Shown here in pieces: positions 7,708 through 13,674 of a stretch of 13,789 nt of DNA (positions are counted from its first letter, which is position 1; every line of letters starts with the position of its first letter). A program made the translations under genes and the position numbers. The notes below the pieces were generated by a model. It was given only the letters and a program-made list of their open reading frames with translations. It did no database searches and was not told the origin of the DNA. The stretch is taken from NCBI GenBank assembly GCA_035513275.1, contig DATKCJ010000272.1, positions 1-13,789 of the forward strand, in the 5' to 3' direction. The DNA is from DATKCJ01 sp035513275. Its GTDB lineage: Bacteria > Verrucomicrobiota > Verrucomicrobiia > Opitutales > Opitutaceae.

Positions 7708-7732
7708 CGCGATTTCGCGCCGCGAACAGAAT
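7704..7732 (+). promoter_or_regulatory. Candidate sodA promoter with a palindrome filling the spacer
   Basis: TTGACG at 7704-7709 (5 of 6 to the sigma-70 -35 consensus) and CAGAAT at 7727-7732 (4 of 6 to the -10) are separated by exactly 17 bases. The palindrome TTCGCG-C-CGCGAA (7714-7726) occupies the last 13 bases of that spacer and abuts the -10. The -35 overlaps the tadA stop codon. Transcription would start near 7739, giving a leader of about 35 bases before the sodA ATG. The palindrome is placed where a repressor or spacer-distorting activator could act; which one, if any, is unknown. Confidence 0.5.
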
Positions 7733-7773
7733 TACGTTCCCAACAAACCCAATCGACCCAGAAAGCGAATACC

Positions 7774-8406
7774 ATGGCCTACGAACTTCCCAAACTTCCC
7801 TACGCATCAAACGCCCTCGAGCCGCACATCGATGCGAAGACGATGGAAATCCACCACGGCAAGCATCACCAAGCCTACATCACCAACGCCACCAATCTCC
7901 TGAAGGACCATCCCGCCCTTGCGGCGCTCGACGTCAACGCACTCATCGCCGACCTCAGCAAAGTGCCCGAGGCCATCCGCGGCGGCGTGCGCAACAACGC
8001 CGGCGGCCACAGCAACCACTCGTTCTTCTGGACGGCGATGGGACCCGGCAAGGGCGGCGCCCCGAAGGGCGCGCTCGGCGACGCGATCAACGCGACGTTC
8101 GGCGGCTTCGACAAGTTCAAGGAAGAGTTCGCGAAGGCCGGCGCGACCCGCTTCGGCTCTGGCTGGGCATGGCTTGTCGTCACGGCTGACAAGAAACTGG
8201 CCATCGGCTCGACCGCGAATCAGGACAGCCCGCTCATGGGCAAGGCAGTCGCAGGCATCGAGGGCAAACCCGTCCTCGGCCTCGATGTCTGGGAACACGC
8301 TTACTACCTGAATTACCAGAACCGCCGGCCCGACTACATCACGGCCTTCTGGAATGTCGTCGACTGGGATGCGGCCTCTGCCCGCTACCAGGCGGCGATC
8401 GGCTGA
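7774..8406 (+). CDS. sodA: Superoxide dismutase, Fe/Mn family, Mn-type signature
   Basis: The enzyme dismutates superoxide to hydrogen peroxide and oxygen in the cytosol. The 210-residue protein aligns over its full length with E. coli SodA. The metal ligands are H27 (MEIHHGKHH), H82 (GGHSNHSFFW), D171 and H175 (DVWEHAYYLNYQNRR). Two residues that distinguish the metal preference point to manganese: the glycine four positions before the second histidine ligand (G78) and the glutamine in STANQDSPL (Q150). Metal use in vivo cannot be proven from this, because some members accept both metals. No signal peptide is present. The ATG at 7774 lacks a strong ribosome binding site. A strong terminator follows. 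Confidence 0.95.
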   Translation: MAYELPKLPYASNALEPHIDAKTMEIHHGKHHQAYITNATNLLKDHPALAALDVNALIADLSKVPEAIRGGVRNNAGGHSNHSFFWTAMGPGKGGAPKGALGDAINATFGGFDKFKEEFAKAGATRFGSGWAWLVVTADKKLAIGSTANQDSPLMGKAVAGIEGKPVLGLDVWEHAYYLNYQNRRPDYITAFWNVVDWDAASARYQAAIG

Positions 8407-8430
8407 CCGACGCGCACGATCGAGACTTCG

Positions 8431-8464
8431 AGGGCCGCATCGTGAGGTGCGGCCCTTTCATTTT
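8431..8464 (+). terminator. Intrinsic terminator of sodA
   Basis: A 9-bp stem (AGGGCCGCA 8431-8439 / TGCGGCCCT 8448-8456) with an 8-base loop is followed by TTTCATTTT. It begins 25 bases after the sodA stop codon and precedes the end of the convergent tolB. The T tract is on the plus strand only, so it ends sodA and not tolB. Confidence 0.85.
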
Positions 8465-8473
8465 GCGCGGCGC

Positions 8474-9664
8474 CTATCGAGGCGCCAACACGTGAGCGTG
8501 CGAGACCTGTCCGAGACCATCTCCACTCAGCCGTGTCGCCTTTCCAGTCTCGGTATCGACGATCATGGTCCGGCGAGTGTTGGGTCCGCGTGCCGTAAAC
8601 ACGACATGCCTGCCATCCGCAAGCCAGCTGGGCTCGATTGCATCGCCGGGTCCCGTTGCCACAGTCGTGCTCTTGCCGGTGGAGAAGTCGTAGACTGCGA
8701 GCACGAATCGGCTTCCCATCGCGATCGTGAAGACGATTTTGTTCGGATTTCCCACGCTCCAGTCAGGCTCGGCGCAGTAGCCAGAAATGTTCGTAGGCAC
8801 TCGTGTCATCGCTCCGCCGGCTGCCGACATCTGGTAGAGCTGCGGTTTGCCGGCGCTGTCCGAAGTGAACACGAGTCTGCTCCCGTCCGGCGACCATGCA
8901 GGGCTCGCCTCGACCGATTGGTTACGCGTCAACCGCTTCACGGCGCCGCCTGCGGCGGGCTTGACGTAGATCTCGGAATTGCCCTCGCCACTGAGCACCA
9001 TCGCGACGCGGGAGCCGTCGGGACTGAAACGCGCTCCAGTGTTCGTGCCCTTGAATGTGGCGAGTGGCTTGCGCTGCCTCGAAGCCACGTCGATCACGTA
9101 GATGTCCGGAAATCCCGTGCCGAAATAGCTCGTGTAGACGATCTGCGATCCGTTGGGCGACCAGCGGGGTGAGAGCGCATCAGCACGGTCGTTCGTGAGT
9201 TGGACGGCTTCGCCGAAGAATAGATCCGACGTGCAGACTTCGCGCTTGCCGCTCTTATCACTGATGAACGTGAGTTTGCTCGCGAAGAATCCCGGCAAGC
9301 CGCTCGTCTGCCGCACTGCAGCGTCCGCGGCGCGGAACAGCGCGTTGCGCTTGCTCGTGCCTGAGAGAGTCTCGGCGAATACGGAGCGCGCTGGATTTCC
9401 GGTGGAGACTTCGACGCGCACCTGGTTGCCCCCCGCCGCGGTGAAGTTGATCACGTAGGAGGCGCGATCCGCAGTCACGCGGTAGCGTCCGTGAGTGCGA
9501 AAGGCAGTCTCGGCGATCGGACGCAGATCGGCATCACCGGTGATGCGCACAGTGGTGGCGCGAGCGTCGGCCGCGATGTCGACGGTGCCGATCTCGCGAG
9601 ATTGGGCGAACGCCGCACATGAACCGGCGGCGAGTAGAATGCAGAAAGCGATTTTGCGAATCAT
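8474..9664 (-). CDS. tolB: Tol-Pal system beta-propeller protein TolB
   Basis: TolB is the periplasmic partner of Pal in the Tol-Pal system, which draws the outer membrane inward during division and keeps it stable. The 396-residue protein starts with a signal peptide (MIRKIAFCILLAAGSCAAFA), probably cut at AFA-QS around residue 20. An N-terminal alpha/beta domain (about 24-120) includes the adhering RYRVT.DRASYVI segment. The C-terminal six-bladed propeller (about 130-396) shows repeated WD40-like/PD40 units: LSPRWSPNGSQIVYTS, ARFSPDGSRVAMV, ASPAWSPDGSRLVFTS, AEPDWSVGN..IVFT and IEPSWLADGRHVVFT. I chose the ATG at 9664 for its signal peptide; the longer upstream frame looks non-coding. No tolQ, tolR, tolA or pal is in the window, so the gene is separated from its usual partners. 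It is divergent from mrp. Confidence 0.88.
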   Translation of the reverse strand: MIRKIAFCILLAAGSCAAFAQSREIGTVDIAADARATTVRITGDADLRPIAETAFRTHGRYRVTADRASYVINFTAAGGNQVRVEVSTGNPARSVFAETLSGTSKRNALFRAADAAVRQTSGLPGFFASKLTFISDKSGKREVCTSDLFFGEAVQLTNDRADALSPRWSPNGSQIVYTSYFGTGFPDIYVIDVASRQRKPLATFKGTNTGARFSPDGSRVAMVLSGEGNSEIYVKPAAGGAVKRLTRNQSVEASPAWSPDGSRLVFTSDSAGKPQLYQMSAAGGAMTRVPTNISGYCAEPDWSVGNPNKIVFTIAMGSRFVLAVYDFSTGKSTTVATGPGDAIEPSWLADGRHVVFTARGPNTRRTMIVDTETGKATRLSGDGLGQVSHAHVLAPR

Positions 9665-9756
9665 GGGATTCAGAAAGACCCGCAAGCGGTCGCGGAGTGC
9701 CGTTTTTGTTTTACACCGCCTGACGCGTCCCTTTCCGTCAGAGCCGCATATCAGGA

Positions 9757-9819
9757 GTGAAATTGCAAGGCCGTTGCGAGTCGGTCCGAGGTCAATCCTG
9801 GCAACGCAACCACAAGTGA
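9757..9819 (+). other. Possible short leader ORF coupled to mrp
   Basis: AGGAG at 9753-9757 is the best ribosome-binding site upstream of mrp. It is followed 5 bases later by a TTG (9763) that opens an 18-codon frame (Q-G-R-C-E-S-V-R-G-Q-S-W-Q-R-N-H-K after the start). The frame ends in TGA at 9817-9819, overlapping the GTG start of mrp as GTGA. An in-frame GTG at 9757 lies inside the same AGGAG. This may be a leader peptide that couples translation to mrp, or chance. The alternative reading is that mrp starts further upstream. Confidence 0.2.
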
Positions 9820-10889
9820 GTCCCGAGTCGCTCAAGGAAATCCTGAAGCAGGTCAAGTATCCCGGATTCAGCCGCGATATCGTTTCCTTCGGCTTGGTGA
9901 AGTCGGCTGCAGTCGTCGACGGTGTCGCGCGCGTCGCGCTGCAGATCACGACGTCGGACCAAACCGTGCCACTTCAATTGAAGAAGGAGATCGAGCGCGT
10001 GCTCAAGGATCAGGCCGGCATCACGGACATCGTCATCGACATGGCGGTGTCGCAGACGAAAGCGCCCCCAGCCACTGGCGCGCCCGGCGCGGCGAAGGCC
10101 CCCGGCGGAATCCGCAAAACGATCGCCATCGCGAGCGGCAAAGGCGGCGTCGGCAAATCCACTTTCTCGGTGAACCTCGCTTGCGCACTCGTTCAAGTGC
10201 TGGCCGAACAGGGCAAATCGGGCGTCGGCTTGCTCGACTGCGACATCTACGGCCCGTCGGTTCCGTTGATGATGGGAATCTCGGGCATGCGCCCCGAGGT
10301 CGATGAAACGGGACAATGGCTGATCCCGATCGAGTGCCACTCGGTGAAAGTCATGTCGATGGGCCTCTTGATCACCGAGGAGACTCCCGTCGTCTGGCGC
10401 GGGCCGATGGTCACCAGTGCGATCCGCCAGTTCGTCCAAAACGTCCGCTGGGGTGATTTGGAGGTGCTCGTCGTCGACCTGCCCCCGGGAACGGGCGATG
10501 CGCAGCTTTCACTCGTCCAGTCGATCCCGCTGGATGGTGCGCTCATCGTTACGACGCCCCAGCTGGCCGCAGCCCAAGTCACCCGGCGCGGAGGCACGAT
10601 GTTCGAGAAGGTCAATGTGCCGCTCCTCGGGGTCGCAGAGAACATGAGCTGGTTCGTGGGCGCGGATGGGGCCCGGATCACCATCTTCGGCGAAGGCGGC
10701 GGTCAGAGGACTGCGGATGAACTGCACACCCGCCTCGTGGGGCAGATACCGCTGGTTCCGGAGATCCGCGAAGGGGGCGACTCAGGAGCGCCAATCGTCG
10801 TAAGTCAGCCCGAACACGAGGCTTCCAGGGTGTTTCGCGACATCGCCCAAACTGTTTTCGCAAGTCTCTACCCAGCAACGTCTGATTGA
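9816..10889 (+). CDS. mrp: Mrp/ApbC family P-loop iron-sulfur carrier ATPase
   Basis: Mrp/ApbC/Nbp35 proteins bind a bridging Fe-S cluster and transfer it to apo-proteins in an ATP-dependent way. The 357-residue protein has an N-terminal MIP18-like domain (about 2-80) followed by a 20-residue Ala/Pro linker and the P-loop domain. The deviant Walker A is ASGKGGVGKST (106-116), with DCDIYGPSVP (141-150) and VVDLPPGTGD (219-228). The usual C-terminal CxxC that holds the cluster is absent: the segment after ENMS reads WFVGADGARITIFGEGGG. The start is unclear. GTG at 9816 gives the family-like MSPESLKEILKQVKYPGF start but has no ribosome binding site. In-frame CTG at 9798 has GAGG 6 bases upstream, TTG at 9774 is possible, and ATT at 9762 follows AGGAG. 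It heads a plus-strand set with the MIP18 gene 30 bases downstream. Confidence 0.9.
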   Translation: MSPESLKEILKQVKYPGFSRDIVSFGLVKSAAVVDGVARVALQITTSDQTVPLQLKKEIERVLKDQAGITDIVIDMAVSQTKAPPATGAPGAAKAPGGIRKTIAIASGKGGVGKSTFSVNLACALVQVLAEQGKSGVGLLDCDIYGPSVPLMMGISGMRPEVDETGQWLIPIECHSVKVMSMGLLITEETPVVWRGPMVTSAIRQFVQNVRWGDLEVLVVDLPPGTGDAQLSLVQSIPLDGALIVTTPQLAAAQVTRRGGTMFEKVNVPLLGVAENMSWFVGADGARITIFGEGGGQRTADELHTRLVGQIPLVPEIREGGDSGAPIVVSQPEHEASRVFRDIAQTVFASLYPATSD

Positions 10890-10919
10890 CACCGCGCGCG
10901 CGACCGCTATCTTTCCAAG

Positions 10920-11237
10920 ATGTCCATTGACCGCGAAACCATCCTCAATGCCCTGAGGGATTGTCGCGACCCGGAGATCCCGGTGAACATCGTGGACCTC
11001 GGTTTAGTTTACGAAATTGTCATAAACCAAGCTCCGGAAGGGGCCGATATACAGGTTCAAATGACGCTCACGTCCACTGGATGCCCGATGTCGCGGAGCA
11101 TTGTTACGGATGTGCAACGACGCCTGTTGGCCCTCTCCGGTGTCGCTTCCGCCCGAGTCGAGATCATCTGGGAGCCGAGCTGGCATCCGGACATGATCTC
11201 CGAGGACGGGCGACGACAGCTGCAAATCGCTTCATAA
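10920..11237 (+). CDS. MIP18/DUF59 family metal-sulfur cluster assembly protein
   Basis: This 105-residue protein belongs to the MIP18 (DUF59) family, whose members (SufT, PaaD N-terminal region, eukaryotic CIA2) assist the maturation of Fe-S proteins. The signature DPEIPVNIVDLGLVYEI (17-33) is intact, and so is the TSTGCPMS loop with the conserved cysteine C55. The C-terminal WEPSWHPDMISEDGRRQL (84-101) is also typical. It is a single-domain version and is not fused to a P-loop. It follows mrp by 30 bases and abuts the next gene without a gap, so the three are probably co-transcribed. Shared function in Fe-S cluster delivery with mrp is inferred from family and context. No ribosome binding site is evident before the ATG. 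Confidence 0.88.
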   Translation: MSIDRETILNALRDCRDPEIPVNIVDLGLVYEIVINQAPEGADIQVQMTLTSTGCPMSRSIVTDVQRRLLALSGVASARVEIIWEPSWHPDMISEDGRRQLQIAS

Positions 11238-11513
11238 ATGATTTCCCAAGCAATGCCCACGATACCCCACAACTTGGAAGGCCGCGACTTCGTCAAACAA
11301 TCCAGCCTCTACCAGGAGTTCCTCGCTGAGCGTGAGGAAATCCTTCGTCACAAGTGGCTGGAGTCAGAGCGTCTCGGCTACGACATAGGATTCGAGCGCG
11401 CATTGCTCGACTGGATTCGCAAGCACCGCGACGCATGGCGATCAGCGCGACGACGCGAGCTGCAACAGTGCTCTGCGACGGAGAACGGTGCGAGCTCGGG
11501 CCGCTCCGCCTAG
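11238..11513 (+). CDS. Small conserved-looking protein of unknown function
   Basis: This 91-residue protein is charged, without signal peptide, membrane segment or cysteine pair. The ATG follows the TAA stop of the MIP18 gene with no base between them; a second ATG at 11253 would give 86 residues. The central part (residues 24-66: LYQEFLAEREEILRHKW, then LESERLGYDIGFERALLDWI and RKHR) looks like a real helical domain. It resembles the short His-Lys-Trp and Gly-x-Asp-Ile-Gly pattern I associate with DUF4032-like proteins, but that link is weak. The last 20 residues are low-complexity and may be a non-conserved tail. Position after mrp and the MIP18 gene suggests a role linked to Fe-S or metal handling, which is inference only. 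Confidence 0.65.
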   Translation: MISQAMPTIPHNLEGRDFVKQSSLYQEFLAEREEILRHKWLESERLGYDIGFERALLDWIRKHRDAWRSARRRELQQCSATENGASSGRSA

Positions 11514-11535
11514 AGGCTACTCGGAGCCGGGCACG

Positions 11536-11563
11536 AAAAAAGCCGCCGGCGTTTACCGGCGGC
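11536..11563 (-). terminator. Intrinsic terminator of rpmG
   Basis: Read on the minus strand, GCCGCCGG (11563-11556) and CCGGCGGC (11549-11542) form a perfect 8-bp stem with a 6-base loop, followed by six T residues (11541-11536). It lies 26 bases after the rpmG stop codon. The plus-strand side lacks a T run, so it is not an efficient end for the gene ending at 11513. Confidence 0.88.
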
Positions 11564-11589
11564 CTTGGAAAACCAAAGGCGGCTGCGGA

Positions 11590-11757
11590 TTACTTAATCT
11601 CCTTGTGCAGCGTGTGCCTGCGAAGCGACGGATTGTATTTCTTCTTCTCGATGCGCTCGGTCACGGTCTTCTTGTTCCGCATCGTGAGATAGCGCGACGC
11701 CTGTTTGCCCTCTTTGCGGGCTTCTGTGCACTCAAGTATGACTACTTCGTTTGCCAT
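11590..11757 (-). CDS. rpmG: Large ribosomal subunit protein bL33, zinc-free (C-minus) form
   Basis: L33 is a small protein of the large ribosomal subunit near the E site. The 55-residue product shows VILECTEA, RYLTMRNKKTVTERIEKKKYNP and the final RRHTLHKE block of the family. Zinc-binding L33 has two CxxC pairs. Here only the first cysteine remains (C10 in ECTEA), and the second pair reads YNPSLRR, so this is the zinc-independent type. I chose the ATG at 11757 because it gives the family start MANEVVILECT; the longer upstream frame is not protein-like. No ribosome binding site is clear. The gene lies 103 bases downstream of the cyclase gene and ends at a strong terminator. Confidence 0.93.
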   Translation of the reverse strand: MANEVVILECTEARKEGKQASRYLTMRNKKTVTERIEKKKYNPSLRRHTLHKEIK

Positions 11758-11860
11758 GGTGAAATGTGATGAAGGGTGAACAAAGCAGGCGCACGGACAG
11801 GCTCGCAAGGAAATTCTCCCTCGGGCGGCGCCCTACCCTTTTTCGTCCTCCGGCCCTTCT

Positions 11861-13222
11861 TCAGGTCACCGCCGAGGTCTTCTTCTCGGTCAGCGGAACC
11901 ATGACCCCCCGCCGGAACAGGGTTAGCTGTCCCGAACTGGACGAAACGACGATCGACACGCAATCGGTAGCCACCGAGATAGCCGCGGCGGCAGCGTGCC
12001 GCGACCCGAGCCCGCTGGGGAGCGGATGGTCGAAATCGGCGGCTTGGATCAGGCTGCCGGCGGAAAGGACAACACCGTCGCCGCGGATCACGAACGCGCC
12101 ATCGAGCGTCGAGTATTCCTTCACTGTCTCGTCCATGAACGGATTGAGGATGTTCTTGTCCTCATCCTTGTAGCCATAGAACGGATTCAAAACGAGCGGC
12201 TTCACCATGCGGTCGACGCGCGCGGCATCGCCGACGACGAAGAGGCAACCGACGGGTTTGCCCTCGCGGCCCTCGACGGAGAGTTCCGTCGCGATCGCGA
12301 GCACACGCTCGAGCACCTCGGGTTTCACGTCGGCCGGGAGCAAGTCAGCCTGCCCTGCGAGCAGCGGCTGGAACTCACGCTCGATTTCCACAACGACGAC
12401 CGTGTCGAACTGGTTGCTCGCCGCGATGCCACCCACGCAGCACACGCGGTCTGTGACTTGAAGCGTGCCACGAGAGAGTGCGACGAGCACGGCGCTGCGC
12501 AACTGCGCGAGCCGCTGGGTCGAATACGACTTCACCTGGATCACCTCGGAAAACTCATTCTCAGCAGCACCGCTCTCCGAAAGGCTGCGTGTCACGAGGA
12601 TCGTTTTCTTTGCAGACTTCGCCAACTGTATTACCTGGCCGATGCTCGAAGTCGTGTCGCCGAACACCATGATCGCCTGGCACTGCGTGCCGCGCGCGAT
12701 CTTCTCGGCATGGCGAAGGATGGTGCGGTTGACGCGATTCTGCTGCTGAGGCGCAGTCCTCTCGAGGATGCCGCCAAATCCGGCGTAGAGCCGCCGGTTG
12801 AGATCCTCGATCGTGGGCGCGGAGATGAGGCCCTCGACGAATTCCTTGTCCTTGATCAACCGTGCAACGGCCGCGAGCACCCGCAAGTAGTCGCGCGCAT
12901 TCTCGCCGGCGATGAGCAGGATGATAAGGTGAATCCGCTCATCCTCTTTCAGGCCGTCATAGCGAATGCCCGACTGGCTGCGCCCGACCGTAAGGATGTA
13001 ACGGCGCTTCATCTTGATCCGCACGTGCGGCAGCGCGACTCCGAAGCCGAGATAGGTCGTCATCGTGCTTTCGCGCTGGAGCAAGCCTTTCAAGACCTGT
13101 TCCTTGTTGAGATCCGGAAACGACTCTGCCGTGACTTCGAGCATCTCGCGAAGCGCGGCGGTGAGATCCGCGCCCTCGATTTCCACAATCCTGCGGCGCG
13201 CGATGAACTTTTCGAGATGCAT
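11861..13222 (-). CDS. PTS EIIA-like / PK_C-like / DisA_N diadenylate cyclase fusion
   Basis: This 453-residue cytosolic protein appears to make cyclic di-AMP from two ATP. Three domains follow each other. Residues about 1-150 form a PTS EIIA type-2 domain, with the phospho-acceptor histidine H66 in GVALPHVR and the helical AGENARDYLRVLAAVARLI block. Residues about 160-280 resemble the C-terminal domain of pyruvate kinase (QCQAIMVFGDTTSSIGQVIQ, SYSTQRLAQLRSAVLVAL). Residues about 300-450 form the DisA_N cyclase domain, with GREGKPVGCLFVVGD (318-332), LNPFYGYKDEDKNILNPF, the catalytic DGAFVIRGDG (D374-G375-A376) and GLGSRHAAAAAIS (404-416). The RHR motif of characterised cyclases reads RHA here (408-410). 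The middle-plus-cyclase part resembles archaeal-type DacZ. No membrane segment is present, unlike CdaA. It lies 35 bases downstream of nuoA and may share its message. Domain identities are my reading of motifs. Confidence 0.82.
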   Translation of the reverse strand: MHLEKFIARRRIVEIEGADLTAALREMLEVTAESFPDLNKEQVLKGLLQRESTMTTYLGFGVALPHVRIKMKRRYILTVGRSQSGIRYDGLKEDERIHLIILLIAGENARDYLRVLAAVARLIKDKEFVEGLISAPTIEDLNRRLYAGFGGILERTAPQQQNRVNRTILRHAEKIARGTQCQAIMVFGDTTSSIGQVIQLAKSAKKTILVTRSLSESGAAENEFSEVIQVKSYSTQRLAQLRSAVLVALSRGTLQVTDRVCCVGGIAASNQFDTVVVVEIEREFQPLLAGQADLLPADVKPEVLERVLAIATELSVEGREGKPVGCLFVVGDAARVDRMVKPLVLNPFYGYKDEDKNILNPFMDETVKEYSTLDGAFVIRGDGVVLSAGSLIQAADFDHPLPSGLGSRHAAAAAISVATDCVSIVVSSSSGQLTLFRRGVMVPLTEKKTSAVT

Positions 13223-13257
13223 GAGAGGCTATCGTGCGCGCCCGCGGCGCGCCGGCG

Positions 13258-13638
13258 TCACTTCTCCCAATCCAGCGCCCCTTTGCGCAGTTCGTAGACG
13301 AGGCCGACCACGAGAAGTGAGATAAAGAATAGTCCCGGCAGGAGCACGGGCACGCCGATCGAAAGAAACTCGCGGTAGATCACCGTCCACGGAAGGAGGA
13401 AGACGACCTCGATGTCGAAGAGGATGAAGAGCATCGCAGTGAGGTAGAACTTCACCGAGAAGCGCGTCTGCACGGCGCCGTCGGTGGGCACACCGCACTC
13501 GTATGCGGAATCCTTTATCTTCGAACCGCGGGCGCGCTGGCCGAAGATGTGGCTCACCGCGATGATGCCCACGGCGATCGTCACTGCGATGCCGATCTGC
13601 ACCAAAACAGGTCCAAATTCCGCGAGTTCCATGACCAT
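13258..13638 (-). CDS. nuoA: NADH-quinone oxidoreductase subunit A
   Basis: NuoA is a three-helix membrane subunit of respiratory complex I at the junction of the membrane arm and the quinone site. The 126-residue protein has hydrophobic segments at about 8-30, 62-84 and 96-116. The loop between the first two carries the invariant AYECG (45-49). Helix 2 contains FDIEVVFLLPW (74-84) with the conserved acidic residues. The C-terminal GLVYELRKGALDWEK is typical. I prefer the ATG at 13638; a second ATG at 13632 is equally possible, and the longer frame to 13674 is unlikely. The next gene downstream is the cyclase fusion instead of nuoB, so nuoA is apart from the rest of the complex, at least here. 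The stop of the upstream unidentified gene is 36 bases away. Confidence 0.93.
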   Translation of the reverse strand: MVMELAEFGPVLVQIGIAVTIAVGIIAVSHIFGQRARGSKIKDSAYECGVPTDGAVQTRFSVKFYLTAMLFILFDIEVVFLLPWTVIYREFLSIGVPVLLPGLFFISLLVVGLVYELRKGALDWEK

Positions 13639-13674
13639 TTTATCGCCGCGAACCTGCGGTCGACACAAGTGCAA

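Noticed and set aside
8469..8486. GGCGCC-TATCGA-GGCGCC hairpin at the tolB stop codon
   Set aside because: Both arms are self-palindromic 6-mers common at this GC content, and no T run follows on the minus strand, so a tolB terminator is not supported.
9495..9815. Upstream extension of the mrp frame from an early start codon
   Set aside because: The extension runs antisense through the tolB signal peptide and N-terminal domain and is Arg/Ser-rich without any domain; only starts after about 9760 are plausible.
9665..9949. Longer N-terminus for TolB
   Set aside because: The ATG at 9664 begins a good signal peptide; the 95-residue extension is not protein-like and overlaps the mrp coding region.
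11758..11860. Search for a terminator or tRNA between the cyclase gene and rpmG
   Set aside because: Only a weak GGGC-GGC-GCCC fold with T residues on the wrong strand is present; no cloverleaf can be drawn. A TTGCGA hexamer could be an rpmG -35 but has no matching -10.
11996..13297. Long plus-strand open frame (433 codons) opposite the cyclase fusion
   Set aside because: It is a shadow of the minus-strand gene: high GC keeps the antisense frame open, its composition is rich in Arg, His and Asp, and it shows no motif, while the minus-strand protein has three recognisable domains.
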